Shown here: positions 26,243 through 34,926 of the stretch, piece after piece
Layout: every line of letters begins with the position of its first letter
Position numbering within the stretch: position 1 is the first letter of the stretch
Assembly: GCA_036558645.1 (NCBI GenBank)
Contig: DATBFG010000072.1
Coordinates: forward strand, 62,001 to 126,000
Direction: 5' to 3'
From: DATBFG01 sp036558645
GTDB taxonomy: Bacteria > Acidobacteriota > Terriglobia > Terriglobales > Acidobacteriaceae
DNA: 64,000 nucleotides
Notes under the pieces: model-generated
Databases searched by the model: none
What the model saw: the letters and a program-made list of their open reading frames with translations, nothing else
What the model was told of the DNA's origin: nothing
Position numbers and translations under genes: made by a program

Positions 26243-27919
26243 TCAGAACTTCTTGATGGCTTTGAAGGGAATCATCACCACCGCCTCCAACGCGACAGGG
26301 GCGCCATTCTTTGTGGCAGGTTGAAACAGCCAGCGAGACAGCGCATCCATAGCGTATTGGTCGAGACGGTCGTCGACACTACGCAACACTCGGATGTCGC
26401 TGACATGCCCGTCACTGTGAATGACGGCATACAGGGCAACGGTTCCTTCCACGTTGTGGCGCATCAGTTCCAAGGGATACGCAGGGTCAACCTTGTGCGT
26501 AGCAACCGGAGCGAATAAGTCTCCTTGGGAATCGTTGTTCTTCAACTCGGCGAATCGGACAATCCAACTTCCTCCGGCAGAGTTCAGGTTAGGCATGTTC
26601 AACGCCATGGAATAGAACCTGCGCCCGCCGAAGACTTGCCTGTCAAGAGAAGTGGCCTTGTCATCCAATACGGGCGCGGCTGCTTTCGACGGAACCGCCG
26701 AAGTTCTTGGTGGCGTAACACTGGCGACCAGGGTACCGCCATCTTTTGCGGAGCCTCCATTGCCCGAAGTGCCTACGCCCGCGACACCACCAGTTGTTGC
26801 CTCGGGCGAAGCTTTGCCAACGAATAATCCCGGAGGGATGCCAGATGGTTTTTGTCCCGAACCGGCGCCACTACTTCCTTCTGCTCCGCCAGCCAAACTA
26901 GGTGTGCCGGTGGCTTCAGGCTTTCCTTCCGGAGAGGCTTCAAAATTTCCACGACGATTTCCGGCAGGAGGTACGGGCGGAGCCGCAGCGTCGGGATGGA
27001 TGCCGAGGGCGATGATGCGTCCGCTGCCGGATGAGTTCACTCCCTGCGTGGTCGGCGGCGGCGGTACGGCAGCGGCTGGGACGCCACCCAGTGTTTGTTG
27101 AGCCATATTTAGCGTCCGTTGTTCGGACATCGGTAACTGCGGCGCGGGTGCAACTACGTCTGGGTGTCCAATGTTGATGTCGCCGATATTCCGGGTTGAC
27201 GCAACGTCAATAGCTGGCGGCGGTGCAATCACGTCGGAGGTCAAGTTTGGCGATCGGCGTGAGACATCCCGGGTTACTTCCGGGGGTGGGGCGACAATTG
27301 CATTTGGCAGAGAAGGGAGTTTCATCTCCGACGCGGCGCGGCTCGTAGCCGCGAGCGGTACAGGAATTGACGAGTTCGACCAAGCTACGATGTTCGGCAG
27401 AGGAACGTTCTGCTTAAGTTTGATATCCGGCGGCGTCACAATCGTTTGTGTCCGGTTATCGCCTTCCGGTGGAACCGAGAGAATGGGTTGTGTTGCCAGG
27501 ACTGGATCACCTTTTGTGAGAACCTGTCCGCGATGGCTGCGTGTGTCCAACGGAGGCAGGTAAATGGGACCGGATGTCGCAATTACGTCCGCGGAAGTGA
27601 AGATTGGCGGTGCGATTTGGGCCGGAGTGGGCATGAATCGAACAAATCCCCACACGGCCAGGATGGCAAGAACATGGCAGAGGGCCGACTGAACGAAATG
27701 GAACCAAGGAAGCCGGGATGTGACAAAGACGTCCGACCAGAAGGTCCCGGGAGAGGGATACTCGCCCGGCTTCTCTCGGAGTGGCAGGAACTCGATCAGA
27801 TTTCCGCTGAACGCCTTCCAGCGCGGCTCCAACTCCACGAGTAGCCCAGGCGGCTCCGCGCGGGGCTCTTCCCCTGGAGGGGCAGACAACGATTCGGGAA
27901 GCACAGAGGCCGATTTCAT
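26243..27919 (-). CDS. TonB family energy-transducer-like protein
   Basis: 558 residues. One membrane helix (about 75-95, FHFVQSALCHVLAILAVWGFV) follows a cytoplasmic N-terminus. A long Pro/Ala/Gly-rich region spans the periplasm. The C-terminal TonB domain (about 465-555) reads KVDPAYPLELMRHNVEGTVALYAVIHSDGHV, then ALSRWLFQPATKNGAPV. TonB passes inner-membrane energy to outer-membrane receptors. The large cytoplasmic N-terminal part and very long linker differ from classical TonB but are common in this group. It could serve the Oar-like receptor further along, though no gene link proves this. Confidence 0.85.
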   Translation of the reverse strand: MKSASVLPESLSAPPGEEPRAEPPGLLVELEPRWKAFSGNLIEFLPLREKPGEYPSPGTFWSDVFVTSRLPWFHFVQSALCHVLAILAVWGFVRFMPTPAQIAPPIFTSADVIATSGPIYLPPLDTRSHRGQVLTKGDPVLATQPILSVPPEGDNRTQTIVTPPDIKLKQNVPLPNIVAWSNSSIPVPLAATSRAASEMKLPSLPNAIVAPPPEVTRDVSRRSPNLTSDVIAPPPAIDVASTRNIGDINIGHPDVVAPAPQLPMSEQRTLNMAQQTLGGVPAAAVPPPPTTQGVNSSGSGRIIALGIHPDAAAPPVPPAGNRRGNFEASPEGKPEATGTPSLAGGAEGSSGAGSGQKPSGIPPGLFVGKASPEATTGGVAGVGTSGNGGSAKDGGTLVASVTPPRTSAVPSKAAAPVLDDKATSLDRQVFGGRRFYSMALNMPNLNSAGGSWIVRFAELKNNDSQGDLFAPVATHKVDPAYPLELMRHNVEGTVALYAVIHSDGHVSDIRVLRSVDDRLDQYAMDALSRWLFQPATKNGAPVALEAVVMIPFKAIKKF

Positions 27920-28081
27920 GGTTCAGTCGCGGGGCGGGCAGTTGGCAATCATTATAGCTGCCAGTGCTTCAGGTTTCGCGGAGTCTTTCGGTTGATTTTC
28001 GTGATCTAATACCATTGAAGTTGAGAGTTGATGAAGCTTGAACGCGTGTCATGCGGTTCCTGACATGTGAGTTAAAGACTT

Positions 28082-28567
28082 ATGAATAAGTTATTTGTAT
28101 TGTCAATCCTGGTCTTGGTAAGCCTGGCTGCAGCGCAAACTCAGGCCCCAAGTACGCCCCCAGCAGCCAAGACCCCTGGCGAAGATTACTCGCGGATGTA
28201 CTCGTTTTTCCGCGAGGGCGAATTTGTGCAAATTACCGTAGAGGAGGCTGGGCGAGTAACCGGCTTTGTGTCACGGTACAGCGAGGATAATTCGGGGAAT
28301 TTTCTTGACCACTTCTTCAAAGACGGCAAGTTGGATGGGAACAAGTTGACGTTCACGACCAAGACTGTCCATGGTGTCTGGTATGAGTTCAACGGTACGG
28401 TCGAGCGTGGAGAAGGCAAGAATCCCGGCGACGAAGCCTACTATGAATTGAAGGGAACGGCAAACGAGAACACGCTGGATGCCGATTACAAGACGAAAAC
28501 GAAGGCGCGCGAAGTGGTATGGAAGTCATTCCCGTCCGACGATGAGAGCACTGGGGCAAAGAAGTGA
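28082..28567 (+). CDS. Hypothetical secreted protein
   Basis: 161 residues. A clear signal peptide (MNKLFVLSILVLVSLAAAQT) is followed by a Pro/Thr linker and a compact beta-rich domain with EFVQITVEEAGRVTGFVSRYS, HGVWYEFNGTVERG and AYYELKGTAN. It may be a small beta-barrel; I cannot name a family. It is divergent from the TonB-like gene and converges on the ferritin-like gene. Confidence 0.72.
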   Translation: MNKLFVLSILVLVSLAAAQTQAPSTPPAAKTPGEDYSRMYSFFREGEFVQITVEEAGRVTGFVSRYSEDNSGNFLDHFFKDGKLDGNKLTFTTKTVHGVWYEFNGTVERGEGKNPGDEAYYELKGTANENTLDADYKTKTKAREVVWKSFPSDDESTGAKK

Positions 28568-28580
28568 GGGAGCAGCGACA

Positions 28581-29108
28581 TCAAGCAGGCTTGCTGTCAG
28601 AACTGCGCTGGGCCTCGTCGAGTTTTCTGTCGAGCCAATCGCTATGATTGCTTTCGAAGGACACGAACTCCTGATAAAGCCTGCGTAACTCGGGATCGTC
28701 GGAAGCGGTTGCGAGCTTCGTGTAAAACTGCAGGGCATTCTGCTCGGCTTGATTTGCGATCTGAAGCGCCAAAAAACGCGGCGACCTGCCACCCTTTGCA
28801 CTCTTGATGCTGAAAAGCTCGCCACTCTCGAGCTTGGGTACTTCGATAAAGTCGCGAATATCCTCTTCGGTGATTGAGCAGGGCCGTGTGCCGTAACGCT
28901 CGAAGTAGCGTTTTTGCAGGATCGTCCCATGGTTCCGCTCTTCCGTAGACATTTCCCAAAAGGCGGCAGCGATTTCCAGTGATTCGGGATCGCGAAACTC
29001 GGCAAACATCTCCGCTAACTGGTGGTAAATGTCGGCGTTGCGCTCTTCGATAAAGATCGCAACATGGAGCGCTTCCTGTGCGCTCAGCGAAGCAAAATCG
29101 CGTTTCAT
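28581..29108 (-). CDS. Ferritin-like/rubrerythrin-type diiron protein
   Basis: 175 residues from the ATG at 29108, preceded by AAGGGGA; the frame extends further upstream without a ribosome site. The first helix has IFIEERNADIYHQLAE (E21), then E57-R-N-H60, the E-x2-H motif of ferritin-like diiron sites. A second pair occurs later (IANQAEQNALQFYTKLA and FVSFESNHSDWLD). This fits a four-helix ferritin-like bundle with no rubredoxin tail. Such proteins store iron or reduce peroxide. It sits by a Cys-rich gene and OsmC, which supports an oxidative/iron role. Confidence 0.85.
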   Translation of the reverse strand: MKRDFASLSAQEALHVAIFIEERNADIYHQLAEMFAEFRDPESLEIAAAFWEMSTEERNHGTILQKRYFERYGTRPCSITEEDIRDFIEVPKLESGELFSIKSAKGGRSPRFLALQIANQAEQNALQFYTKLATASDDPELRRLYQEFVSFESNHSDWLDRKLDEAQRSSDSKPA

Positions 29109-29239
29109 AAACTTCCCCTTAACGCATCTCCAGAGAATAGTCTTGAAGGGTATGATTTGGGACAATTTTGAAAGAAATTGAAGACGTCGATTCCCAAAAT
29201 GGTGAGAGGGGAGGGCATTCGAGAACAGCGAGGGCCGGC

Positions 29240-29626
29240 CTATTTAGATGGTGTCTTCGGCTGTTTGGCGCGCTCCGATTCAATGCGGGTGATGGTTGCC
29301 TGCAGCCATTCCTTAACCGCCTCCTCCAATTCAATCTGGCTTGTTTGCCGCTCCATGCTCTCTACGGTTTCGCCTTGCACATTCAGCGGAATGTGATGGC
29401 AAGGGATACTTTCGCATTGAGCTTCAGTCGGTACCATCTCGTTCAACAGGCAGTGGGAGCACGGCTTGGAACGATCGGGATCGTTGAAGTTGATGCAGGA
29501 AAGGGAGTCCTGAAAGATGGATGTCGGCTTCCAAGGCGTTTTCACGGAGCGGCCATAGCCTCCTTGTTCGAGGAATGCGAGCTCGAACTTAAGCACTTCC
29601 AGAACATCACGCTCGTCGTTCGGCAT
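29240..29626 (-). CDS. Small Cys-rich protein, putative metal binding
   Basis: 128 residues from the ATG at 29626, with GGGAGAA five bases upstream. Cys44, 56, 59, 71 and 76 plus His77 and His78 form a compact cluster (CINFNDPDRSKPCSHC; CESIPCHH), suggesting a zinc or iron-sulfur site. Helices flank it. I do not recognise the family. It lies between the ferritin-like gene, which it precedes in the same direction, and a divergent OsmC gene, so a redox or metal role is a reasonable guess. Confidence 0.7.
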   Translation of the reverse strand: MPNDERDVLEVLKFELAFLEQGGYGRSVKTPWKPTSIFQDSLSCINFNDPDRSKPCSHCLLNEMVPTEAQCESIPCHHIPLNVQGETVESMERQTSQIELEEAVKEWLQATITRIESERAKQPKTPSK

Positions 29627-29853
29627 ATAAGTTCTCCCACAGCAAGAGGTTCGCGGGGCATCACCCTGACTGCCTGATTGTCGCTCCCCAATAACCCGAA
29701 AGCGGTGATTCTCCTCACAAAAAGAAGTGACGACTGTCACACGCATGAGTTTCCCGGCGGCGGGTATCTGCGCAACACGCCTCGCATCACTGCTCCACGT
29801 GACGAGGTTCACAGCCCACTTGGTCGACGGTTGATAGGGTTCAACGCAGGAGA

Positions 29854-30312
29854 ATGGATATGGACAAGAAGTTCACCTACCATGCGGCCGCTCATTGGAC
29901 TCTGCACAAGCGGGGGATCGTGGAAGCGGAGGGCGATATTCCACGAACCATCAACTTCGCGGCGCCCCCTGAGTTCGGCGGTGAACCGGGGCTGTGGACC
30001 CCGGAACACCTCTGGCTAGCGGCCATCTCGACATGCTATGTAGCTACCTTTCGTGCGGTTGCGGAGGCTTCCAAGCTCGAGATCCATGGCCTGGAGGTCG
30101 CTGTAGAAGGCCTAGTCGAAAAATTGGAGGGAAAGTACCAGTTCACGAAGGTGATTCTGCGGCCAACGGTTGCAATTTTGCATGAGCAGGACCATGAGCG
30201 TACGGGAAAGGTCATGGAGAAGGCAGAGCGCTCCTGCCTGATAGCACGATCGATCTCCGCGGTGATGGTCCTCGAACCGAAGATTGTGGTGGAAGTCCCG
30301 GTCGCAGTTTAA
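29854..30312 (+). CDS. OsmC/Ohr family peroxiredoxin-like protein
   Basis: 152 residues. The two redox Cys of the OsmC family are present: Cys61 in LAAISTCYVATF and Cys128 in AERSCLIARSIS. Members reduce organic hydroperoxides using these Cys, often with lipoyl proteins. AGGAG precedes the ATG. The sequence is closer to the general OsmC branch than to Ohr. It is divergent from the Cys-rich gene and converges on the sulfatase-like gene. Confidence 0.9.
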   Translation: MDMDKKFTYHAAAHWTLHKRGIVEAEGDIPRTINFAAPPEFGGEPGLWTPEHLWLAAISTCYVATFRAVAEASKLEIHGLEVAVEGLVEKLEGKYQFTKVILRPTVAILHEQDHERTGKVMEKAERSCLIARSISAVMVLEPKIVVEVPVAV

Positions 30313-30327
30313 GAGCCCAATGTAAGT

Positions 30328-32229
30328 TCAGTGCCTGCTTTCGTCAGGGTGGCGGCGCGGCAACGTCGAGGCCAAAGCCAGCGCCGCCCTCGCGCCCTCC
30401 GGCGTGTCGATCACATCCTTGCTTTCGGACTGATCCCGCTTCCAGTCGTAGATTTGCATTCCTTTGACTTCGTGCTCGACAAGGTGCCAATCGGGAGTGA
30501 CAACCGACCGCAAGGCACCGCTGCTTGCGGTGGGAATCAGGCGGTCTGCTTCCTGGTCCTTCTTTCCTGGGTACTTGTTTTGCGCAAGTTCGGACAACGG
30601 ATTGGGCCATGTGCCTGGCACAGGTGTCTTCCATAGCTGGTCGAGGCTGGGGCCCGGGAACGCTGCATCGTTGTTTGTCAGCAGTGACATGACTGTAGCC
30701 GGGATGGCCGCGTTTGTGACCGGTTGAGAAATGCGAATACCCGTAGGAATACGGCCGGGAAACCAAATTACCAGTGGAACCTGGATAAGTTCGCGATAAA
30801 GGGCGCGGCCATGGGTCTCAAGGTGATGCTGACCGAGGGACTCGCCGTGATCGGATGTCACAATGACAAGCGTGTTCTGGAGCTGTCCGCGAGCATCGAG
30901 ATCCTTCAATAGTCTCCCAAGGTAATCATCAGTAAAACGTATGCCGGCGTCATAGCGATCGAGATCGGTGGCCTGTTGCCAAGGCACGTTGATGTAACCA
31001 TGCGGGGCTCCATAGGGATCGTGTACGTCAAAGTAGTTGAGGAAGGCGAAAAACGGACGTGGCTGCGATTGATCCAACCATTGCAGCAATTCGTTGTTGA
31101 TGACATCGGCGCGCTTACGAATTCCGAAGGCGCCCCCATAACTTCCGGAACCCTCGGCATCCTGATCGAGCAAAGAGTTAACTCCAAGCGAGCGCAGGAC
31201 GCGCTTCACCAGACTTTTATCGCTTCGGATCAAGTAAATGCGTGCGAACTCTCGCCCGTAGAAAGTGCGAACGAACATGTCAGCGGGAGAGTGAAAGTAG
31301 TCTTCGAAGTGTACGAAGCCGCGCCCAAAGCCCAGATCATGCGAGAAGTAAGTGCGGTTCGCGGAAAATGCACCGGTTCGATATCCCCTTTTTTCCAGAG
31401 CTTCGGCCAAGCTGACGAAACCGCCGAGACCGCGCGTTCCCCATCCTAGCCAAGGCTCGCGCTGTACGTTGCCCACTCCATGCTCATAAAGATAGCGGCC
31501 CGTCAGCAAGGAGACATGCGAAGGCAAGCTCCAGGAGCAGGGGGCGATAGCATTCTCGAAGAAGATTCCCTGGCTCGCTAAATTATCGAGATTGGGAGTG
31601 GTTGCACGCGTGTAGCCGGCGGAAGAAACATGATCTGCACGCAGCGTGTCAATCACGATAACCAACACGTTTGGGGCATCTTTGCCGGCTTGCGGGAGAG
31701 CGGCGATGGCATTCCGCTCAATGAGTCGCGTGCCTCCTTCGATGGCTGCGAACGTCAGCACAAGCAGCAACACGGCGAGCGAAACAGTTCGCCTGCAGAA
31801 TCGCATGACGTCCAGATGAGCGCCGAACCAACGGGCGGTTGCGAATGCGAGGCCTAGCGCAAGCAATCCACACGCGCGACGGTCAAGTCGTGCGGTTAGG
31901 GAAAGCCAGTCATATGCGGTAAAGAAGGTCAGAACGAAAACAACGGCCCAACTCGCTCTTGCAGGGCGGATTAGTCGCATGGCCAGCCACACCAATGTGG
32001 CAACAACCAGGAAGAAAGCGACGTCAACGATGGGAGAGATCCAAAGGATCTTTCCGGAAACATGAATCATCGGTCCCCAGCGCTCCCAATTGATGCGCTG
32101 GAAAACGAGCAGGCCGAGCCCTTCTACGATTCCTGCCAGTACGCCGAACCACACTGCAAAGATCAGGGTAGAAGCAAGGCGGGCGTCAGGAGACTGGGGG
32201 CGTGGTTTGACAGATTCGCTGGCTGGCAT
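30328..32229 (-). CDS. Membrane-bound sulfatase-fold hydrolase
   Basis: 633 residues from the ATG at 32229. Five N-terminal membrane helices are followed by a large alkaline-phosphatase-fold domain (about 190-560): NVLVIVIDTLRADHVSSAGY, the metal-site start, then PCSWSLPSHVSLLTGRYL, NYFDVHDPYG and IVTSDHGESLGQH. True sulfatases have C/S-x-P-x-R at the nucleophile; here the segment is S-L-P-S-H with His instead of Arg, so formylglycine conversion is doubtful. It may instead act as a phosphoethanolamine/phosphoglycerol transferase or a different esterase at the outer side of the inner membrane. It is divergent from a glycosyltransferase gene. Confidence 0.85.
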   Translation of the reverse strand: MPASESVKPRPQSPDARLASTLIFAVWFGVLAGIVEGLGLLVFQRINWERWGPMIHVSGKILWISPIVDVAFFLVVATLVWLAMRLIRPARASWAVVFVLTFFTAYDWLSLTARLDRRACGLLALGLAFATARWFGAHLDVMRFCRRTVSLAVLLLVLTFAAIEGGTRLIERNAIAALPQAGKDAPNVLVIVIDTLRADHVSSAGYTRATTPNLDNLASQGIFFENAIAPCSWSLPSHVSLLTGRYLYEHGVGNVQREPWLGWGTRGLGGFVSLAEALEKRGYRTGAFSANRTYFSHDLGFGRGFVHFEDYFHSPADMFVRTFYGREFARIYLIRSDKSLVKRVLRSLGVNSLLDQDAEGSGSYGGAFGIRKRADVINNELLQWLDQSQPRPFFAFLNYFDVHDPYGAPHGYINVPWQQATDLDRYDAGIRFTDDYLGRLLKDLDARGQLQNTLVIVTSDHGESLGQHHLETHGRALYRELIQVPLVIWFPGRIPTGIRISQPVTNAAIPATVMSLLTNNDAAFPGPSLDQLWKTPVPGTWPNPLSELAQNKYPGKKDQEADRLIPTASSGALRSVVTPDWHLVEHEVKGMQIYDWKRDQSESKDVIDTPEGARAALALASTLPRRHPDESRH

Positions 32230-32326
32230 GGCTCGCTGCAAGTCGCAATGAGTTTACTTGATAGGTATAGCCATCGGTATCAGAAGTGGAGATTTCCGGA
32301 ACTCTGCAGTAAAGTGAGGGCCCAGA

Positions 32327-34000
32327 ATGGTTGGTTGGGCATCTCCCCGTCCAGAGGCGTACAAAGCGCAAGCGCCCCATGACCATCCCTGGTGGGTTCT
32401 GCCATCTCTTCTGTTGTTTGTGTACCTGGCGCAGTGTTCATGGTTTATCCGCACGCAGTCGTTGACCTATGACGAACCTGTTCACATCGCTGAAGGACTG
32501 GATGCCTGGAGGCACGGGCGCTTCGAACAATACAACGACCATCCTCCATTGAGCCGTCTCTTATGCACCCTTCCTGTTATTGACGACATGTGGCAGGTCG
32601 AGGTGCAACAACTTAACGAGGGGTTCCATGTGCCGCGAATTAGTCCCGATCCGATTGAGTTAGCGGAGAGGACACGGCACGTAAACACGATTCTTGGCTT
32701 CGTGCTTGGACTGTTAATTTGGATGGCATCGGCCGAGTTGTTTTCGCGTACGGCGGCGAATCTTGCCTTAGTATTGTTCGCCTTCTCTCCTGCCCTGATC
32801 GCGCACTTCTCGCTAGTTACATCCGATGGCGCGGCCACTCTGCTCATATTTGCGACGGCCTGGCAGCTCATCCGCTGGCGACGTTCTACCAAATGGCCGG
32901 AGACGATTCTGTTAGGCGTCGTGCTGGGGCTTCTGTTGCTGTCCAAGTTTTCTACCGCGCCGATGTTTGTCATGGCACTTGCCTGGATATTGATACTCAA
33001 GTCGAAATGGATGGAGTGGAATCCGCTTCGCTGGAATTGGGGAAAGACGATCGTCGCTTTTCTTCTGGCTTTCTTTGTCGTGTGGGCGGGTTATTTCTTT
33101 CATATCTCACACCTGAGTATTCACGATGGGACACTGACTGCGAGTTTTCCGCACTGGAATGAAGAAATTGTGAAGCCGGTGCGAACTACGATGAACCTCG
33201 ATCTCCCCGTCCCTGCGGGAGAATATATCGAAGGTTTCCGCGAAGTGGCACGGCATAACCGTCACGGACAGCCTGCATATTTTCTGGGGAATGTCTCTTC
33301 GACTGGCGGGTGGAAGCTGTACTATCCAATCGCCATTCTGCTGAAGTGGCCGACTATCGTTCTGATACTGGCGATCACGGGATTTCTGCTCGCCGCGGCG
33401 CGAAGAGTAAAGGTATCGACCGACCTGTGGATCATGGCATCGTTTCCCACGGTCTATTTCTTCCTGGCAGTTCTCGCGCACTTCAATATCGGAGAACGGC
33501 ACGTGCTGCCCCTTTATCCCTTTGCTTTGCTGTTTGCGGTGGCAGTGTGGCAAAAGATTTCGCATCATCGTTGGGCGACGCTGTTCGCCATCATGGTGCT
33601 CACCTTGAACGTTGCCGACGTGCTTCGTTTTGCACCAGATTATCTTTCATACTTCAGCGTTGTGACACGACCTTACGAGAGTTATCGGTTGCTGAGCGAC
33701 AGCAATCTTGATTGGGGACAGGGGCTTTTGTCGGTTCGCGACTACGAGCAAGCAAATCCTGGCAAGCAAACTTGGCTGGCGTATTTCGGCAGCGTAAATC
33801 CGGGTTTGTACGGCATCCGAGCGCGCCTACTGGCAGAAAACGAACGCGGATCAGGGGATTTCATCGTGAGTGCGACGGATTTGTCGGGGCAGTTCTTGAG
33901 AGATCCGAGTGCCTATCACTGGTTGCTGCAATATCCGCACGTGGCGACTCTAAATCATTCGATGTACGTATTCAGAGTCGATGGGAAAGCGCCAAAATAG
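32327..34000 (+). CDS. GT39/ArnT-like membrane glycosyltransferase
   Basis: 557 residues, about ten to twelve membrane helices. The N-terminal loop has SLTYDEPVHIAEGLDAWRHG, carrying the Asp-Glu pair typical of PMT/ArnT-type (GT39/GT83) enzymes, and then NDHPPLSRLL. A C-terminal soluble segment includes LLSDSNLDWGQGLLSV. Such enzymes transfer sugars from a polyprenyl-phosphate donor on the periplasmic side. The acceptor is unknown. GAGGG precedes the ATG. It is divergent from the sulfatase-like hydrolase, so both may modify envelope components. Confidence 0.85.
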   Translation: MVGWASPRPEAYKAQAPHDHPWWVLPSLLLFVYLAQCSWFIRTQSLTYDEPVHIAEGLDAWRHGRFEQYNDHPPLSRLLCTLPVIDDMWQVEVQQLNEGFHVPRISPDPIELAERTRHVNTILGFVLGLLIWMASAELFSRTAANLALVLFAFSPALIAHFSLVTSDGAATLLIFATAWQLIRWRRSTKWPETILLGVVLGLLLLSKFSTAPMFVMALAWILILKSKWMEWNPLRWNWGKTIVAFLLAFFVVWAGYFFHISHLSIHDGTLTASFPHWNEEIVKPVRTTMNLDLPVPAGEYIEGFREVARHNRHGQPAYFLGNVSSTGGWKLYYPIAILLKWPTIVLILAITGFLLAAARRVKVSTDLWIMASFPTVYFFLAVLAHFNIGERHVLPLYPFALLFAVAVWQKISHHRWATLFAIMVLTLNVADVLRFAPDYLSYFSVVTRPYESYRLLSDSNLDWGQGLLSVRDYEQANPGKQTWLAYFGSVNPGLYGIRARLLAENERGSGDFIVSATDLSGQFLRDPSAYHWLLQYPHVATLNHSMYVFRVDGKAPK

Positions 34001-34005
34001 CCGAG

Positions 34006-34890
34006 TCAGCGGACGGTAAGCACCGGGCAAGCCGACTTTCCGATCACCTCAGAAGCGTTGGTCCAGCGACGTCCAGCGAATGTGTCAGCACCGGCCTTAG
34101 TCACACCCAAGACAATCAGGTCGGGATTCTTCTCAGCGGCTACGGAAAGAATTCCGCTGCCTGCAACACCCGAGATCACAAGGCACTCCGGTTCGTCGTG
34201 AAATGAAAGACCATCGGGAATGATTGCTTTCAGTCGATTCCTTGCGTCATTCGCCAAAGCCGATTGTTCGTCCGGTTTGGAGGATGGGTTCATTGCATGC
34301 AACAAGATCAGGTGCGCCTGAGAACGCAATGCAAGCGAGAATGCATAGTCGGAGGCGCGCAACGACTGCGGCGTGAAGTCCGTTGCGTACAGGATACTGC
34401 ACAGGCCCCCAGGAGGAGGATACGCGCGTGAGTTGGGGCCGACCGTGAGCACAGGGCATGATGCCTGACGGAAGATTCTCTCAGCGACCGACCCGAGGAT
34501 GACTTTCGCCAATCCCGTGCGCCCATGTGTTCCGACCACAATCATGTCGATCTTGTGTTCTTCGACTATTGGAGCAAGGCCTGCCCAAATTTCTCCCTGG
34601 CCTACAAGCAGTTTGTGGGGAACGCCACGAAGCTTGCCGGAAATCAGGAGGTCAGTCGTCAGATGCTGGCCGTCGCGCCAAGCCTGCTCTGTACCCGACC
34701 CTTCGCTGACGATATGAGCAAGATAGAGTGTGGCGCCAAAACGGCGCGCGAGCGAGAGACCGTACTCCAATGCCGTGTTGGACGCAGAAGAGAAATCAGT
34801 TGCGACCAGAATATTCGAAAGCGGGCGGGCCTGCGGCGGTGCGGCCTGGTTCATAAGAGGTTCGGAATCAACTGCGTCCGAGCAGGACAT
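34006..34890 (-). CDS. Tandem UspA universal stress protein
   Basis: 294 residues (282 if the ATG at 34854 is used) with two UspA domains. The first (about 20-150) has the ATP-binding pattern VVGTHGRTGLAKVILGSVAERIFRQA, G-x2-G-x9-GS. The second (about 165-290) has VLGVTKAGADTFAGRRWTNASEVI, which lacks a clean Walker-like loop, so only the first may bind nucleotide. These proteins respond to stress or starvation in the cytoplasm. It ends six bases from the glycosyltransferase stop and follows the CpaE-like gene on the other side. Confidence 0.92.
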   Translation of the reverse strand: MSCSDAVDSEPLMNQAAPPQARPLSNILVATDFSSASNTALEYGLSLARRFGATLYLAHIVSEGSGTEQAWRDGQHLTTDLLISGKLRGVPHKLLVGQGEIWAGLAPIVEEHKIDMIVVGTHGRTGLAKVILGSVAERIFRQASCPVLTVGPNSRAYPPPGGLCSILYATDFTPQSLRASDYAFSLALRSQAHLILLHAMNPSSKPDEQSALANDARNRLKAIIPDGLSFHDEPECLVISGVAGSGILSVAAEKNPDLIVLGVTKAGADTFAGRRWTNASEVIGKSACPVLTVR

Positions 34891-34926
34891 TGTAATGCCT
34901 GGGCGGTAATGGTTGGGGTGATCCTC

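Noticed and set aside
29168..29677. 169-codon plus-strand frame opposite the Cys-rich gene
   Set aside because: The minus-strand gene has a good ribosome site and a coherent Cys/His pattern; this frame has neither.
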